Notes: generated by a model from the sequence alone, not told the origin. Positions 52,992 to 62,833 are shown, counted from the first letter of the stretch. The stretch is DNA of 64,000 bases from Brevibacillus centrosporus (GCF_003710815.1 NZ_RHHP01000023.1:62001-126000), one strand, 5' to 3'. Program-made: numbers and translations.

Positions 52992-53014
52992 AAATAGAGG
53001 GAGGCAACGGGAGA

Positions 53015-54439
53015 ATGGAAACGAAATCATATGATCTCTACATTGGTGGCGAATGGGTAAAAACAGACAGCTACATTCCTGTTTATCACAAATATACAGG
53101 CGCGTGCATCGCGCAGATCGCGAAAGCAGAACAGCATCACGTGTCGGACGCTGTCGAGAAGGCCTCGAAAACCTTCAAGCAGGACAGCCTGACTCCTTTC
53201 CAGCGCTACAAGATTTTGCTGAAGGCCTCTGAGCTGATGGAAGCTCGCCGCGACGAGATGGAGCTCTCCCTGATCCGGGAGGTCGGCAAAACGCGCAAGG
53301 ACGCCATGAACGAGCTGGATCGCACCATCAATACCTTGCGCTTGTCTGCGGAGGAAGCAAAAAAGATTCACGGCGAAATGATTCCTTTGCAGGCGACAGA
53401 AGGCTCAGAGAACCGTCTGGGCTTTACGATCCGCGTACCAAAGGGCGTGATCGGTGCGATTACCCCGTTCAACTACCCGCTTTTGCTTAGCACGCACAAG
53501 ATCGCTCCTGCTATCGCTGCAGGAAACACTTTGGTCGTCAAACCGGCTACCGTGACGCCGATTGCCACATTCCTGCTGCTCGAGGTCTTGGAAGAGGCGG
53601 GATTGCCTAAAGGCTACATCAACATCGTGACCGGAGCGGGCAGTCAGGTAGGAGAGTGGCTGCTCGACGAAGAGCGGATCGCGATGTACACCTTTACCGG
53701 ATCAGGCGAGGTTGGCCGCCATATTAAAGAGCGCAGCGGTATGCGTCCAGTAGCGCTGGAGCTGGGGAACAACTCTCCGAATATCGTTCATCTGGATGCC
53801 GATCTGGGGCTTGCTGCCCGTCAAACAGCGGCGAGAAGCTTCCACAATGCAGGGCAGGCTTGCATCGCCGTTCAGCGCATTTACGTGCACGAGTCTGTCT
53901 TCCAGGAGTTTTCCGAGCTGTACATCGCTGAGGTAAAGCAGCTGAAAGTCGGGAATCCGGAAGACCCGGACACGGATGTAGGTCCAATGATCAGTGAAAA
54001 AGAGGCAATTCGCACAGAGGAATGGGTAAACGAAGCCATCAGCGAGGGAGCGACATCACTCTTGCCAGTGAAGCGGGAAGGCGCCTTGTTCTATCCAGCG
54101 GTTCTGGTGGACACCAAGCCAGAAATGAAAGTCGTCTGCCGAGAAGTGTTTGCTCCTGTTGTAACGATCATTCCGTACAATGATCTCGAAGATGCATTTG
54201 CACAAGCCAACGACTCTGAATACGGCCTGCAGGCTGGCATTTTTACCCGCGACCTGAACATTGCGATGAAAGCTGCCCGCGTCCTGGAGTATGGCGGAGT
54301 CGTGATCAATGACGTTTCTACTTATCGCAACGACGTCATGCCGTATGGCGGTGTGAAAAACAGCGGTTTGGGCAAGGAAGGTCCTCGCTATGCAGTCGAG
54401 GAAATGACAGAAGAGAGGATGGTGGTTATCAATCTATGA
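53015..54439 (+). CDS. NAD(P)-dependent aldehyde dehydrogenase (lactaldehyde/phosphonoacetaldehyde dehydrogenase-like)
   Basis: 474 residues. Catalytic Glu in ALELGNNSPN and Cys in NAGQACIAVQR; substrate-channel block TPFNYPLLLSTHKIAPAIAAGNT. This NAGQxCIAxQ subtype covers glycolaldehyde/lactaldehyde and phosphonoacetaldehyde dehydrogenases. AGGGAGG precedes the ATG. Its 3' end overlaps the SDR start by 4 bp (ATGA). Confidence 0.88.
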   Translation: METKSYDLYIGGEWVKTDSYIPVYHKYTGACIAQIAKAEQHHVSDAVEKASKTFKQDSLTPFQRYKILLKASELMEARRDEMELSLIREVGKTRKDAMNELDRTINTLRLSAEEAKKIHGEMIPLQATEGSENRLGFTIRVPKGVIGAITPFNYPLLLSTHKIAPAIAAGNTLVVKPATVTPIATFLLLEVLEEAGLPKGYINIVTGAGSQVGEWLLDEERIAMYTFTGSGEVGRHIKERSGMRPVALELGNNSPNIVHLDADLGLAARQTAARSFHNAGQACIAVQRIYVHESVFQEFSELYIAEVKQLKVGNPEDPDTDVGPMISEKEAIRTEEWVNEAISEGATSLLPVKREGALFYPAVLVDTKPEMKVVCREVFAPVVTIIPYNDLEDAFAQANDSEYGLQAGIFTRDLNIAMKAARVLEYGGVVINDVSTYRNDVMPYGGVKNSGLGKEGPRYAVEEMTEERMVVINL

Positions 54440-55206
54440 ACGGACAACTATTGGCAGGAAAAACCGCAGTGGTAACAGGTGCCGCATCGGGCATGGGAAA
54501 AGCGATTGCTACGCTGTTTGCCGAACAGGGAGCGAGCGTAGTACTTGCTGACTTGAACAAAGAAGCAGCAGAGAAGGTCGCGCAGGAGCTGCCAGAAGGA
54601 AAGGCTCTGCCTGTTCAAACAGATGTATCCGATGATCAGAGCGTGGCAGCGATGATTCAGGAGGCCGTTTCGACATTTGGCTCTGTGGATGTACTGGTCA
54701 ACTGCGCGGGTGTACCGCAAGCTTTTACCCCGATCGAGGAGCTGAGTCTGGAGCAGTGGGATCGGACCTTGAACGTGAACACGAAATCGATCTTCCTGAC
54801 TACCAGACATGCAGTTCCCCATATGAAAGCGGGCAATAAAGGAAGCATCATCAACATTGCCTCGATTGCTGGCATCCGTGCGCGTCCAGGGCTGAATGCG
54901 TACTGCGCGTCCAAAGGGGCGGCGATCATGCTGAGCAAAGCGCTGGCTATCGAGCTGGCTCCGTACAAGATTCGAGTAAATGTCATCAATCCAGGTCCTG
55001 CTGAGACACCGATGCTCGGCAAATTCATCAATGGTGACGAAGCCGAAGTCGAAGCGGGCAAAAAGGATATTTTTATCAGCAGTGTGCCGCTCGGTACGTT
55101 GATTCAACCGGAGGATATTGCGCAAGCCGCTCTGTATCTGGCTTCTGATCTGTCCAAGATCGTGACAGGTGAAGTGATGAATGTAGACGGTGGAAGAGGC
55201 ATCTAG
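54436..55206 (+). CDS. Short-chain dehydrogenase/reductase
   Basis: 256 residues. Cofactor motif TGAASGMG, Asp in LADLN (favouring NAD), NCAG, catalytic Ser in NIASIAG and YCASKG (Tyr, Lys); the end is MNVDGGRGI. FabG-like fold, but the catabolic operon suggests oxidation of a hydroxy acid or polyol rather than lipid synthesis. Its substrate is unknown. Confidence 0.88.
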   Translation: MNGQLLAGKTAVVTGAASGMGKAIATLFAEQGASVVLADLNKEAAEKVAQELPEGKALPVQTDVSDDQSVAAMIQEAVSTFGSVDVLVNCAGVPQAFTPIEELSLEQWDRTLNVNTKSIFLTTRHAVPHMKAGNKGSIINIASIAGIRARPGLNAYCASKGAAIMLSKALAIELAPYKIRVNVINPGPAETPMLGKFINGDEAEVEAGKKDIFISSVPLGTLIQPEDIAQAALYLASDLSKIVTGEVMNVDGGRGI

Positions 55207-55286
55207 CCAAATCGATAAAATTTTCATATTATTAAATGAATTCAATGTAATAAAAATAGAGTAGACAATCAGGGGGAATTAGAGAG

Positions 55287-56357
55287 ATGTTGCGAAAAAA
55301 ATGGGGTTTTCTATTATCGGGCATGCTGTCTGTTTCGATGCTGCTGACAGCATGCGGAGGGGGCGGAGGCGGTCAAGCTGCTCAGCCTTCCGGACAAAAC
55401 ACCGGCGGTCAAGCAGCACCGACAGAAGCGCCGAAAAGTGATGGACAAACGTTTGTCTTTAAAGCAGGTCACTCTTTGACAGAAGACCACCCGTATAACC
55501 TGGCTCTGAAAAAGATGGCAGAAGATGTGGAGAAGCGCTCCAACGGAAAAGTGAAAATCGAAGTGTACCCGCTGAGCCAGCTGGGTGCGGAACGCGAATT
55601 GACGGAAGCGCTTACGCTTGGGACAGCAGATATGTCCATTACGTCTACGGCACCTGTAACCAACTTCTATTCGAAGCTGGGCGTGCTCGACCTGCCGTTC
55701 CTGTTTGAAAGCCGGGACCAAGCTTACAAGGTTCTGGACGGAAAAGTGGGACAGGACATTCTGAAAGACTTGAGCAGTGCAAACCTGGTTGGTCTGGCAT
55801 GGGCTGAAAACGGTTTCCGCCACATCACAAATGGAACAAAAGACATCAAGACTCCTGCCGATATCCAAGGCATGAAGATTCGCACGCAGGAAAATCCGAT
55901 TCACCTGGCAGCCTTTGAAGCTTTGGGAGCGAAACCGACGCCAATGGCATGGACGGAAGCACTGACTGCTCTGCAGCAAGGGGTTGTAGATGCTCAGGAA
56001 AACCCAGCCATCGTCGCACAAACGTACAAGCTGTACGATTCCAAGCAGACGCATATGTCTTTGACTGGTCATGTGTACTCCGCTGCATTAATCCTTTTTA
56101 GTAAGCCAGTGTGGGATAAGCTCCCTGCAGATGTGCAGCAGCTGATTTCCGAAGAGGCAACAAAAGCGGGTCAATATGAGCGCGAGCTGATGATCAAGAT
56201 GGAAGAGGAAGCGATCAAGGATATCAAATCGAAAGGCGTGACCATCACGGAGGATGTAGACAAGCAAGCGTTCCGTGATGCGATGAAGCCAGTCTATGAC
56301 AAGTTTTCCGGTCAGTTCGGCAAAGAACTGGTTGATGAGATTATGAATACGAAGTAA
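55287..56357 (+). CDS. dctP: TRAP transporter substrate-binding lipoprotein (DctP family)
   Basis: 356 residues. Lipobox LTAC (Cys23), Gly-rich linker, then the DctP fold with VFKAGHSLTEDHPYNLALKKMAEDVEKRS, EVYPLSQLGAERELTEALTLGTADM, the conserved Arg of GMKIRTQENPIH that clamps a carboxylate, and GVVDAQENPAIV. So the ligand is probably an organic acid. AGGGGGAA before the ATG. Next come DctQ and DctM. Confidence 0.92.
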   Translation: MLRKKWGFLLSGMLSVSMLLTACGGGGGGQAAQPSGQNTGGQAAPTEAPKSDGQTFVFKAGHSLTEDHPYNLALKKMAEDVEKRSNGKVKIEVYPLSQLGAERELTEALTLGTADMSITSTAPVTNFYSKLGVLDLPFLFESRDQAYKVLDGKVGQDILKDLSSANLVGLAWAENGFRHITNGTKDIKTPADIQGMKIRTQENPIHLAAFEALGAKPTPMAWTEALTALQQGVVDAQENPAIVAQTYKLYDSKQTHMSLTGHVYSAALILFSKPVWDKLPADVQQLISEEATKAGQYERELMIKMEEEAIKDIKSKGVTITEDVDKQAFRDAMKPVYDKFSGQFGKELVDEIMNTK

Positions 56358-56426
56358 AGGCAGAAGGGAGACGGGCAGCAGAAGCTGCTCTTCTCCCCCG
56401 TTTTCCCTGCGAAAGGAGAAACCGTT

Positions 56427-56894
56427 GTGGGCACTGTTATTACCAAACTCAATAAATTGACTCGCTTCGTCGTCATTCTCATGCTGTCCGTTCTGATCGT
56501 GGCTGTTTTTCTCCAGGTACTCTTTCGGTTCTTCCTTGATCAGCCGCTCGCGTGGACAGAGGAGCTGGCGCGCTATTTGCTGATCTGGATTACTTTCCTC
56601 GGCTCAGCCTATGCAATGGCCCTCAAAGCCCATATCGGTACCGAGTATATTCAGAAGTTTTTGTCGCCGTTGATGAATAAGATCGTTTTGAGTATCGCGG
56701 CGCTGCTCAGCATTTTCTTTTTTGTGGTCATGGTTCAACAGGGATATGCTCTGGCCGCGCGAAGCATGACACAGACATCTCCCACTCTGCTCGTTCCCAT
56801 GGGCTACGTCTACATGGTGATTCCGATCAGCGGTGTACTGCTCATCATGAACGTACTCCATGTCACTTGGAAAGACATCACGGGGAAGGAGTGA
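56427..56894 (+). CDS. dctQ: TRAP transporter small permease subunit (DctQ)
   Basis: 155 residues from GTG after AAAGGAG. Four membrane helices, with QPLAWTEELARYLLIWITFLGSAYAMALKAHIG, the DctQ signature. Pairs with DctM to form the membrane unit. Confidence 0.92.
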   Translation: MGTVITKLNKLTRFVVILMLSVLIVAVFLQVLFRFFLDQPLAWTEELARYLLIWITFLGSAYAMALKAHIGTEYIQKFLSPLMNKIVLSIAALLSIFFFVVMVQQGYALAARSMTQTSPTLLVPMGYVYMVIPISGVLLIMNVLHVTWKDITGKE

Positions 56895-56901
56895 ATCGAT
56901 T

Positions 56902-58176
56902 GTGGGGACTGTTCTCTTTTTAACACTATTGGTTCTCCTGATCATTAATGTGCCGATTGCCGTCGCGTTAGGGCTCTCGGTAGTTGTGGCCTTTATGGTT
57001 GAGGGAAATATTCCTTTGCTGGTCGTCATTCAAAAAATGTTCAACGGGACCGACTCTTTCCCGTTGATGGCCGTTCCGTTCTTCCTGCTGGCAGGTAAGC
57101 TGATGGAGACAGGCGGGATTTCTGCGCGCCTGATCAAGTTTGCGAACACGCTCGTCGGTACTTTGCCGGGAGGATTAGCGATTGTAGCGGTTATGGGTTG
57201 TACCTTTTTTGCAGCGATATCCGGTTCCTCGGCTGCGACCACGGCAGCAGTAGGGGGCATTCTCATCCCGCACATGGTCAAAAAAGGGTATGACGTCCGT
57301 TTCTCGGCTGCTCTGCATGCAGCGGGCGGTACGATTGGGGTCATGATTCCGCCAAGCGTCCCGATGGTATTGTACGGGGTGGCAGCGAGTACTTCTATTA
57401 ACGATTTGTTTATTGCCGGTATTGGACCGGGGATTCTCGTCGCTATTTCCCTGATCGCCTATTCTTTCTGGATCAGTAAGAAAAATGGTTGGGGCGGTGG
57501 AGAAAAGCATTCCCTGTTAGACGTTTGGAAAGCTTTTAAAGACGCGATTTTGGCAATATTGATGCCGGTCATTATTTTGGGCGGTATTTACGGTGGGATT
57601 TTTACCTCCACAGAAGCGGCAGTAGTAGCCGTTGTATACGGTCTGGTGGTAGGCTTGTTCGTCTACCGGGAAATCAAATGGAAAGACTTGGGTGAAATTT
57701 TTTCAAGCTCCGCTACTATGACAGCGGTCATCATGCTGATTATCGCGACAGCCAATGCATTTGGATTTATCATGACCAGGGAAAATATTCCTCAGGAAAT
57801 TGCCCAATTCATGCTGGGGATTACTGATAGCGCCTTTATTACGCTGTTGATCATCAACGTTTTGCTACTCATTTTGGGTACGTTTATGGAAACAGCGGTG
57901 ACCATCATCCTGATGACGCCTATTCTGTTGCCGATTACGAATGCTTTGGGGATTGATCCAGTTCTGTTCGGGGTCATCATGGTCGTCAACTCCGCGATTG
58001 GGATGCTGACGCCACCGGTGGGACTGAACCTCCTGGTAGCCGGAAATATCGCGAAGCTGTCCAACTCGGCGATTGAGCGGGCAGCCATACCGTTCCTGGT
58101 TCTCTTGTGTGTCGATTTGATGCTCATCACCTATGTACCGGAAATCAGCTTGTGGCTAGTCAACTTGAGTAAGTAA
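56902..58176 (+). CDS. dctM: TRAP transporter large permease subunit (DctM)
   Basis: 424 residues, about twelve membrane helices. DSFPLMAVPFFLLAGKLMETGGIS, GCTFFAAISGSSAATTAAVGGILIP and GGTIGVMIPPSVPMVLYG are DctM blocks. The frame opens at 56860, but AAGGAG at 56887 directs the start to GTG 56902, eight bases after the DctQ stop. Sodium-driven uptake of an organic acid is expected. Confidence 0.92.
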   Translation: MGTVLFLTLLVLLIINVPIAVALGLSVVVAFMVEGNIPLLVVIQKMFNGTDSFPLMAVPFFLLAGKLMETGGISARLIKFANTLVGTLPGGLAIVAVMGCTFFAAISGSSAATTAAVGGILIPHMVKKGYDVRFSAALHAAGGTIGVMIPPSVPMVLYGVAASTSINDLFIAGIGPGILVAISLIAYSFWISKKNGWGGGEKHSLLDVWKAFKDAILAILMPVIILGGIYGGIFTSTEAAVVAVVYGLVVGLFVYREIKWKDLGEIFSSSATMTAVIMLIIATANAFGFIMTRENIPQEIAQFMLGITDSAFITLLIINVLLLILGTFMETAVTIILMTPILLPITNALGIDPVLFGVIMVVNSAIGMLTPPVGLNLLVAGNIAKLSNSAIERAAIPFLVLLCVDLMLITYVPEISLWLVNLSK

Positions 58177-58193
58177 AGGGAGGAGGCATTACC

Positions 58194-59558
58194 GTGGATT
58201 ACGTCCAACAATTAAAAGAGTGGCTGGGCAGCGAGCGAGTCACGACGAACCCGACGGTACTTGAGCACCACAGTCATGATGAATCGTACCATACACCGCA
58301 CCTGCCGGATGTCGTGGTGTTTCCGCAAAGCGCCCAAGAGGTAAGTGAGATCATGAAGCTGGCAAACGAGCAGCATATAGCAGTCACACCATTTGGGCTG
58401 GGGAGCAGTCTGGAGGGCCATGCTATCCCGTATCAGGGCGGGATCAGCTTGGACTTCTCGATGATGAATCAAATTTTGGAGGTGCGGCCGCAGGATTTCC
58501 TGGTTCGCGTACAGCCGGGAGTGACGAGGACTCAGCTTAACAAGGAATTGAAAAAGCACGGGCTGTTCTTCTCTGTCGATCCTGGAGCTGATGCAACTGT
58601 AGGGGGGATGGCTGCCACCAATGCGAGTGGTACGACATCGGTACGCTATGGCGTCATGCGCGATCAAGTGCGCGATCTGGAAGTCGTGCTGGCAGATGGG
58701 CGAATCATCCACACAGGCAGCATGACCGCAAAGTCCTCATCGGGCTACCATTTGACCGGGCTGTTTGTCGGCTCGGAGGGAACGCTCGGTGCCTTCACGG
58801 AATTGACCTTGCGCGTGTACGGGATTCCGGAGGCGACGATGGCGTCACGTGCTTGCTTCCCGACCGTCCAGGATGCAGTAGATACCGTGGTTGATATTCT
58901 TTCCGCGGGTGTGCCGGTGGCGAGGATTGAGCTGGTTGATGAACGCTCGATCCGTCAGGTCAATGCATACAAAGAGACAAGCTATCCAGAATACCCTACG
59001 CTGTTCATCGAATTTCACGGCAGTGAGCAAGGGCTTGCACATGATATCGATTTCGCTCAAAGCATTGCTGGTGAGCATGGCTGCACGGAGTTTCTGTTTG
59101 AGACAGATTCCAAGGCACGTGCCCAGCTGTGGGATGTGCGGCACAACATGGCGTATGCGTTTATTCACAAGTCTCCTGGCAAGAAAATGATGGTGACAGA
59201 CGTTTGCCTGCCCTTTTCCGAGCTGGCGGGAGCGGTCGTCGATGCCAGAGAGGCGATAGACCGTTCGGATTTGGACGGTGCGATCTTAGGCCATGTAGGG
59301 GACGGCAACTACCATGTCATCCTGATGATCGATTTGAACAACCCAGACGAAATTGCCCGAGCAGAAGCCTTGAACGCACATCTCGTAGAATACGCCCTGA
59401 GTCGAGGGGGAACGTGCACGGGTGAGCATGGTGTCGGTGTCGGAAAAGCGAAGTACCAGCGCATTGAGCATGGCGAAGCACTCGATGTCATGCAGTCGCT
59501 GAAGCAAGCGCTTGATCCAAGGGGAATCCTCAATCCTGGGAAAATCTTCGGAGCGTAA
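58194..59558 (+). CDS. FAD-linked 2-hydroxyacid oxidase/dehydrogenase, paralogue of 1240-2616
   Basis: 454 residues from GTG after GGGAGGAGG. Same two-domain layout and motifs as the first copy: PFGLGSSLEGH, VDPGADATVGGM, VGSEGTLG, GGTCTGEHGVGVGK. It may oxidise a D-2-hydroxy acid (glycolate or D-lactate class) made by the operon's aldehyde dehydrogenase or taken up by the TRAP carrier. Last gene of the operon. Confidence 0.9.
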   Translation: MDYVQQLKEWLGSERVTTNPTVLEHHSHDESYHTPHLPDVVVFPQSAQEVSEIMKLANEQHIAVTPFGLGSSLEGHAIPYQGGISLDFSMMNQILEVRPQDFLVRVQPGVTRTQLNKELKKHGLFFSVDPGADATVGGMAATNASGTTSVRYGVMRDQVRDLEVVLADGRIIHTGSMTAKSSSGYHLTGLFVGSEGTLGAFTELTLRVYGIPEATMASRACFPTVQDAVDTVVDILSAGVPVARIELVDERSIRQVNAYKETSYPEYPTLFIEFHGSEQGLAHDIDFAQSIAGEHGCTEFLFETDSKARAQLWDVRHNMAYAFIHKSPGKKMMVTDVCLPFSELAGAVVDAREAIDRSDLDGAILGHVGDGNYHVILMIDLNNPDEIARAEALNAHLVEYALSRGGTCTGEHGVGVGKAKYQRIEHGEALDVMQSLKQALDPRGILNPGKIFGA

Positions 59559-59573
59559 TTTCGTTGATCTACT

Positions 59574-59613
59574 AAGCCTGTATTCTGTGTAACCTACAGA
59601 GTGCGGGTTTTTT
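59574..59613 (+). terminator. Terminator of the hydroxy-acid operon
   Basis: Arms 59574-59588 and 59596-59610 form a 15-bp stem with four G-T pairs, followed by a T-run. Confidence 0.75.
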
Positions 59614-59661
59614 CCTTTTTCCACGACAAAAGCAGCTCGGGGGACAGGAGAAGCGACTAGA

Positions 59662-61350
59662 ATGTGGAATGTAGAAGTTGGTCATGAAACAACGAATTTA
59701 CCGATTGCAGGGAGGCACGGAATGAAGCCGATTGTCGAGATTGCCAAAGCAGCAGGTATCGAAGAGCAGGATCTGGAACTGTACGGAAAGTTTAAGGCCA
59801 AATTATCGGATGAACTATGGGAAAAGGTAAAGGATCGTCCAGACGGTAAACTGATTCTCGTGACAGCAATGAATCCCAACCCGGCGGGAGCAGGAAAAAC
59901 GCTCACGACGATCGGGTTGTCCCAATCGCTAAACGCTTTGGGGAAGAAAACCATCGCTGCACTGCGGGAGCCTTCTCTCGGTCCATGTATGGGAATCAAG
60001 GGGGGAGCCACCGGAGGCGGTCAGGCGCAGATTCTCCCAGCAGACGAAATCAACCTTCACTTTACGGGGGATATCCACGCGATCACTTCCGCCCACAATC
60101 TGTTGGCTGCCATGATCGATAATCATATATTCCAAGGAAATCCGCGTCGCCTGAATCCAAAGAAAATCGTATGGAAACGGGCGATGGACATGAACGACCG
60201 CGCATTGCGAAATATCGTGGTCGGTGTAGGCGATGGAAACGGTATGGTACGGGAAGATGGATTCATGATTACCACAGCCTCCGAAATCATGGCCATTTTG
60301 TGCTTGAGCGAAAATCTGGCAGATTTGCGGGAGCGTCTGAACCAGATCATCATTGGCTACGACTTTGATGATGAGCCGGTGCGTGCCGAAGAAATTCATG
60401 CCGTAGAAGCAATGTGCGTGCTTTTGAAGGAAGCTATCAAACCAAATCTCGTGCAAACTATCGAAGGAACACCCGTTTTGGTTCATGGTGGGCCTTTTGC
60501 CAATATTGCGCATGGCTGCAGCAGTGTCATCGCAACGAAAACGGCACTCAAGCTGGCGGATTACGTGGTGACAGAGGCGGGCTTCGGTGCAGACCTGGGA
60601 GCAGAGAAGTTTTTTGATATCAAGTGCAGAAAGGCCGGACTGACCCCTGCAGCAGCTGTCGTCGTGATCACCGTGAGGGCCTTGAAATACAACGGCGGAG
60701 TGAAAGTATCTGACCTGTCTGTAGCTAATTTGGAAGCGCTGGAGCGTGGGTTTGCCAACGTTCGCCGTCATATCGAGAACCTGAAAAAATTCGGAGTGCC
60801 TACCGTGGTGGCTATCAATCATTTCACGACAGACACGCAAGAAGAAATAGATGCAGTGGTGGCCTTCTGCCAACAGCTGGGCGTGGAAGCGGCACTCTCA
60901 GATGTTTGGGCTGAGGGCAGCAAAGGTGGAATCGAGCTGGCTGAAAAAGTGGCTCGTGCAGCTGAACAGCCATCGACCTTCCGTTTTCTTTATGAGGAAA
61001 ACCAAACGACCAGGCAAAAGATGGAAACGGTCGTAAAAGAAATCTATCGAGGCTCGGACGTCGTTTTTTCGCCGTCTGCACTCAAGACCTTGCAAAAAAT
61101 CGAGGAAATGCGTCTCACGCATTTCCCTGTCTGCATGGCAAAGACACCGTACTCTTTTACGGATCGGGCCGATATAATGGGTGCTCCTACCGATTTCACC
61201 ATCTCCGTCAGTGAAATCCGCATTTCGGCAGGGGCTGGTTTCATTGTGGCACTCACGGGAAGTCTGGTTACGATGCCTGGTTTGCCGAAAAAGCCTGCAG
61301 CGGAATCGCTCTACGCCGACGAGGATGGCAACATAGTAGGACTGAGCTAA
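59662..61350 (+). CDS. fhs: Formate-tetrahydrofolate ligase
   Basis: 562 residues. NPNPAGAGKTLTTIGLSQSL (ATP loop), REPSLGPCMGIKGGATGGG, DINLHFTGD-type INLHFTGDIHAI, VHGGPFANIAHGC and EAGFGADLGAEKF are hallmarks of FTHFS, which makes 10-formyl-THF from formate, THF and ATP. Length fits the family from the ATG at 59662 (CAGGAG upstream). A second ATG at 59722 has a better site (GGGAGG, 6 bases) and would give 542 residues, so the start is open. Own terminator follows; it stands outside the sigma-54 operon. Confidence 0.94.
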   Translation: MWNVEVGHETTNLPIAGRHGMKPIVEIAKAAGIEEQDLELYGKFKAKLSDELWEKVKDRPDGKLILVTAMNPNPAGAGKTLTTIGLSQSLNALGKKTIAALREPSLGPCMGIKGGATGGGQAQILPADEINLHFTGDIHAITSAHNLLAAMIDNHIFQGNPRRLNPKKIVWKRAMDMNDRALRNIVVGVGDGNGMVREDGFMITTASEIMAILCLSENLADLRERLNQIIIGYDFDDEPVRAEEIHAVEAMCVLLKEAIKPNLVQTIEGTPVLVHGGPFANIAHGCSSVIATKTALKLADYVVTEAGFGADLGAEKFFDIKCRKAGLTPAAAVVVITVRALKYNGGVKVSDLSVANLEALERGFANVRRHIENLKKFGVPTVVAINHFTTDTQEEIDAVVAFCQQLGVEAALSDVWAEGSKGGIELAEKVARAAEQPSTFRFLYEENQTTRQKMETVVKEIYRGSDVVFSPSALKTLQKIEEMRLTHFPVCMAKTPYSFTDRADIMGAPTDFTISVSEIRISAGAGFIVALTGSLVTMPGLPKKPAAESLYADEDGNIVGLS

Positions 61351-61368
61351 GTCAAATGAAGAGTGTGG

Positions 61369-61405
61369 AGAAGCTGGGGGCGCATCATGGCCTTCAGCTT
61401 TTTTG
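61369..61405 (+). terminator. Terminator of fhs
   Basis: AAGCTG (61371-61376) pairs with CAGCTT (61395-61400), with GGC/GCC inside, then a T-run. Confidence 0.8.
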
Positions 61406-61519
61406 ATTGGGGAGGGAAACGGGTGAGAGCCAACTGGGCAAATGGGCGAACGTCCTGTCAGCCGATATCATACGGATATGGAGTAGGGAAATTTGCAGTG
61501 AAGTGGGGCTGAAGCAGGC

Positions 61520-62221
61520 ATGACGCTTTATCTTGATTATAAATCGCCTTCTATCCAATACTTCGATGATGTCAATCGCAACAGGCTCTTTACGAAGGAT
61601 GGGCAAAACTACATTAATGTGCTATCTACACAAACGTTAAATTCCTTGGACAATGTCTCCCTTCTAGATATATTTCTAAGTCAGGGAAACGTGGTAGAGC
61701 CGCATTATCATCAGAATGCTGCGGAGCTCGTGTACTGCGTGTCAGGTGCTGCGAATGTCTCGCTCATCAATCCGTTTACGAATGAAGTATCTACTTACCA
61801 CATCATGCCTGGTCAAGTGACGAACATCCCGCAAGGATGGTGGCACTGGGAGATGGCAACAGCAGATAATACGCACCTGATCGCCATCTTTAATGCTCCG
61901 ATCCCTGAGGTAATCTTGGGCTCGGATATATTGCGTTTAACGCCAAGCGACGTCATGGCTCATACGTACTGTCTGAACGAAGGGCAATGGAGGGAGACAG
62001 TGTCGCCGATCCAGACATCGACTTTCATTGGGCCACCCGTGAATTGCCATCAAGGACATATTCAAGGTCAGATGCAGCAACAGCCGCAAGTATACGGTTA
62101 CCAGCTTCCCTATCCCCAACCGCAGCATCAGATGATGCAGCCCCAGATGATGCAGCCTCCCTACGGACAAACGCAGGGAATGCATCCATCTGCCCAGGGA
62201 TACCCCCAGCAATATTGGTAA
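61520..62221 (+). CDS. Cupin-domain protein with Gln/Pro/Met-rich tail
   Basis: 233 residues. Cupin fold at about 35-140: EPHYHQNAAELVYCVSGAANV (metal ligands HxH and Glu) and PGQVTNIPQGWWHWEMA (second motif with His). From about 175 the sequence is low-complexity: QMQQQPQVYGYQLPYPQPQHQMMQ and more, ending PQQYW. Tails of this kind occur in spore-coat proteins of Bacilli, so a spore-surface role is possible but unproven. The ribosome site before the ATG is weak. Confidence 0.75.
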   Translation: MTLYLDYKSPSIQYFDDVNRNRLFTKDGQNYINVLSTQTLNSLDNVSLLDIFLSQGNVVEPHYHQNAAELVYCVSGAANVSLINPFTNEVSTYHIMPGQVTNIPQGWWHWEMATADNTHLIAIFNAPIPEVILGSDILRLTPSDVMAHTYCLNEGQWRETVSPIQTSTFIGPPVNCHQGHIQGQMQQQPQVYGYQLPYPQPQHQMMQPQMMQPPYGQTQGMHPSAQGYPQQYW

Positions 62222-62230
62222 GTTTTTGTG

Positions 62231-62270
62231 CAGCCGCCTGAAAACTAGGCGGCTAGTCTCTTTTCTTTTT
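62231..62270 (+). terminator. Terminator of the cupin gene
   Basis: AGCCGCCT (62232-62239) pairs perfectly with AGGCGGCT (62247-62254), followed by a T-rich stretch. Confidence 0.85.
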
Positions 62271-62337
62271 CATGCAAAGAGTGGTAATTTAATCCATATA
62301 CATATGGCGAATGTGACAGGGACGGAGGGCGAGAAGA

Positions 62338-62715
62338 ATGGGTTTGTTTGATGGGTTGATGGGAAATGCGTCGGAAGTCAGCGTCGCAGAGGCGCAGAAC
62401 GAGTTTGGGCATCTGCTTGGGAGAAATGAACGAATCGAAAAGGCCTACAAACTGATCAGGGATCTTTTTCTGTTTACGGACAAACGATTTATCCTGATCG
62501 ACAAACAGGGACTTACAGGGAAAAAGGTGGAGTATCATTCCATTCCCTACAAAAGCATCACGCATTTCAGTGTGGAGACAGCAGGCAGCTTTGATCTGGA
62601 TGCCGAACTTACCATATACATCTCGGGTAGCCAAATGCCGATTCAACGCCAGTTTAACAAAAACCTAAACATATTTGAGGTGCAAAGTGTCCTGGCTGAT
62701 TATGTGCTGAAGTGA
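62338..62715 (+). CDS. Bacterial PH-domain protein (bPH/DUF1696 type)
   Basis: 125 residues, no membrane helix. LIRDLFLFTDKRFILIDKQGLTGKKVEYHSIPYKSITHFSVETAGSFDLDAELTIYISG is a typical bacterial PH fold. Family members form small soluble assemblies of unclear role. Single gene; a start with GGGACGGAGGGC upstream. Confidence 0.85.
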   Translation: MGLFDGLMGNASEVSVAEAQNEFGHLLGRNERIEKAYKLIRDLFLFTDKRFILIDKQGLTGKKVEYHSIPYKSITHFSVETAGSFDLDAELTIYISGSQMPIQRQFNKNLNIFEVQSVLADYVLK

Positions 62716-62760
62716 TGGGTTTGGGTGAATTTGGCTAGTCTTGAAAAGGCAGTCTGCTAT

Positions 62761-62789
62761 TTGCAATTTCATAAGATCCGTGTTACGAT
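62761..62789 (+). promoter_or_regulatory. Probable sigma-A promoter of cshA
   Basis: TTGCAA (62761-62766), 17 bases, TACGAT (62784-62789). Start near 62796 gives a leader of ~130 bases that contains a terminator-like hairpin. Confidence 0.6.
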
Positions 62790-62833
62790 TACAGCTATGT
62801 TCTTTGTGGGGTGCTTTTGTACAATCGGGGATA

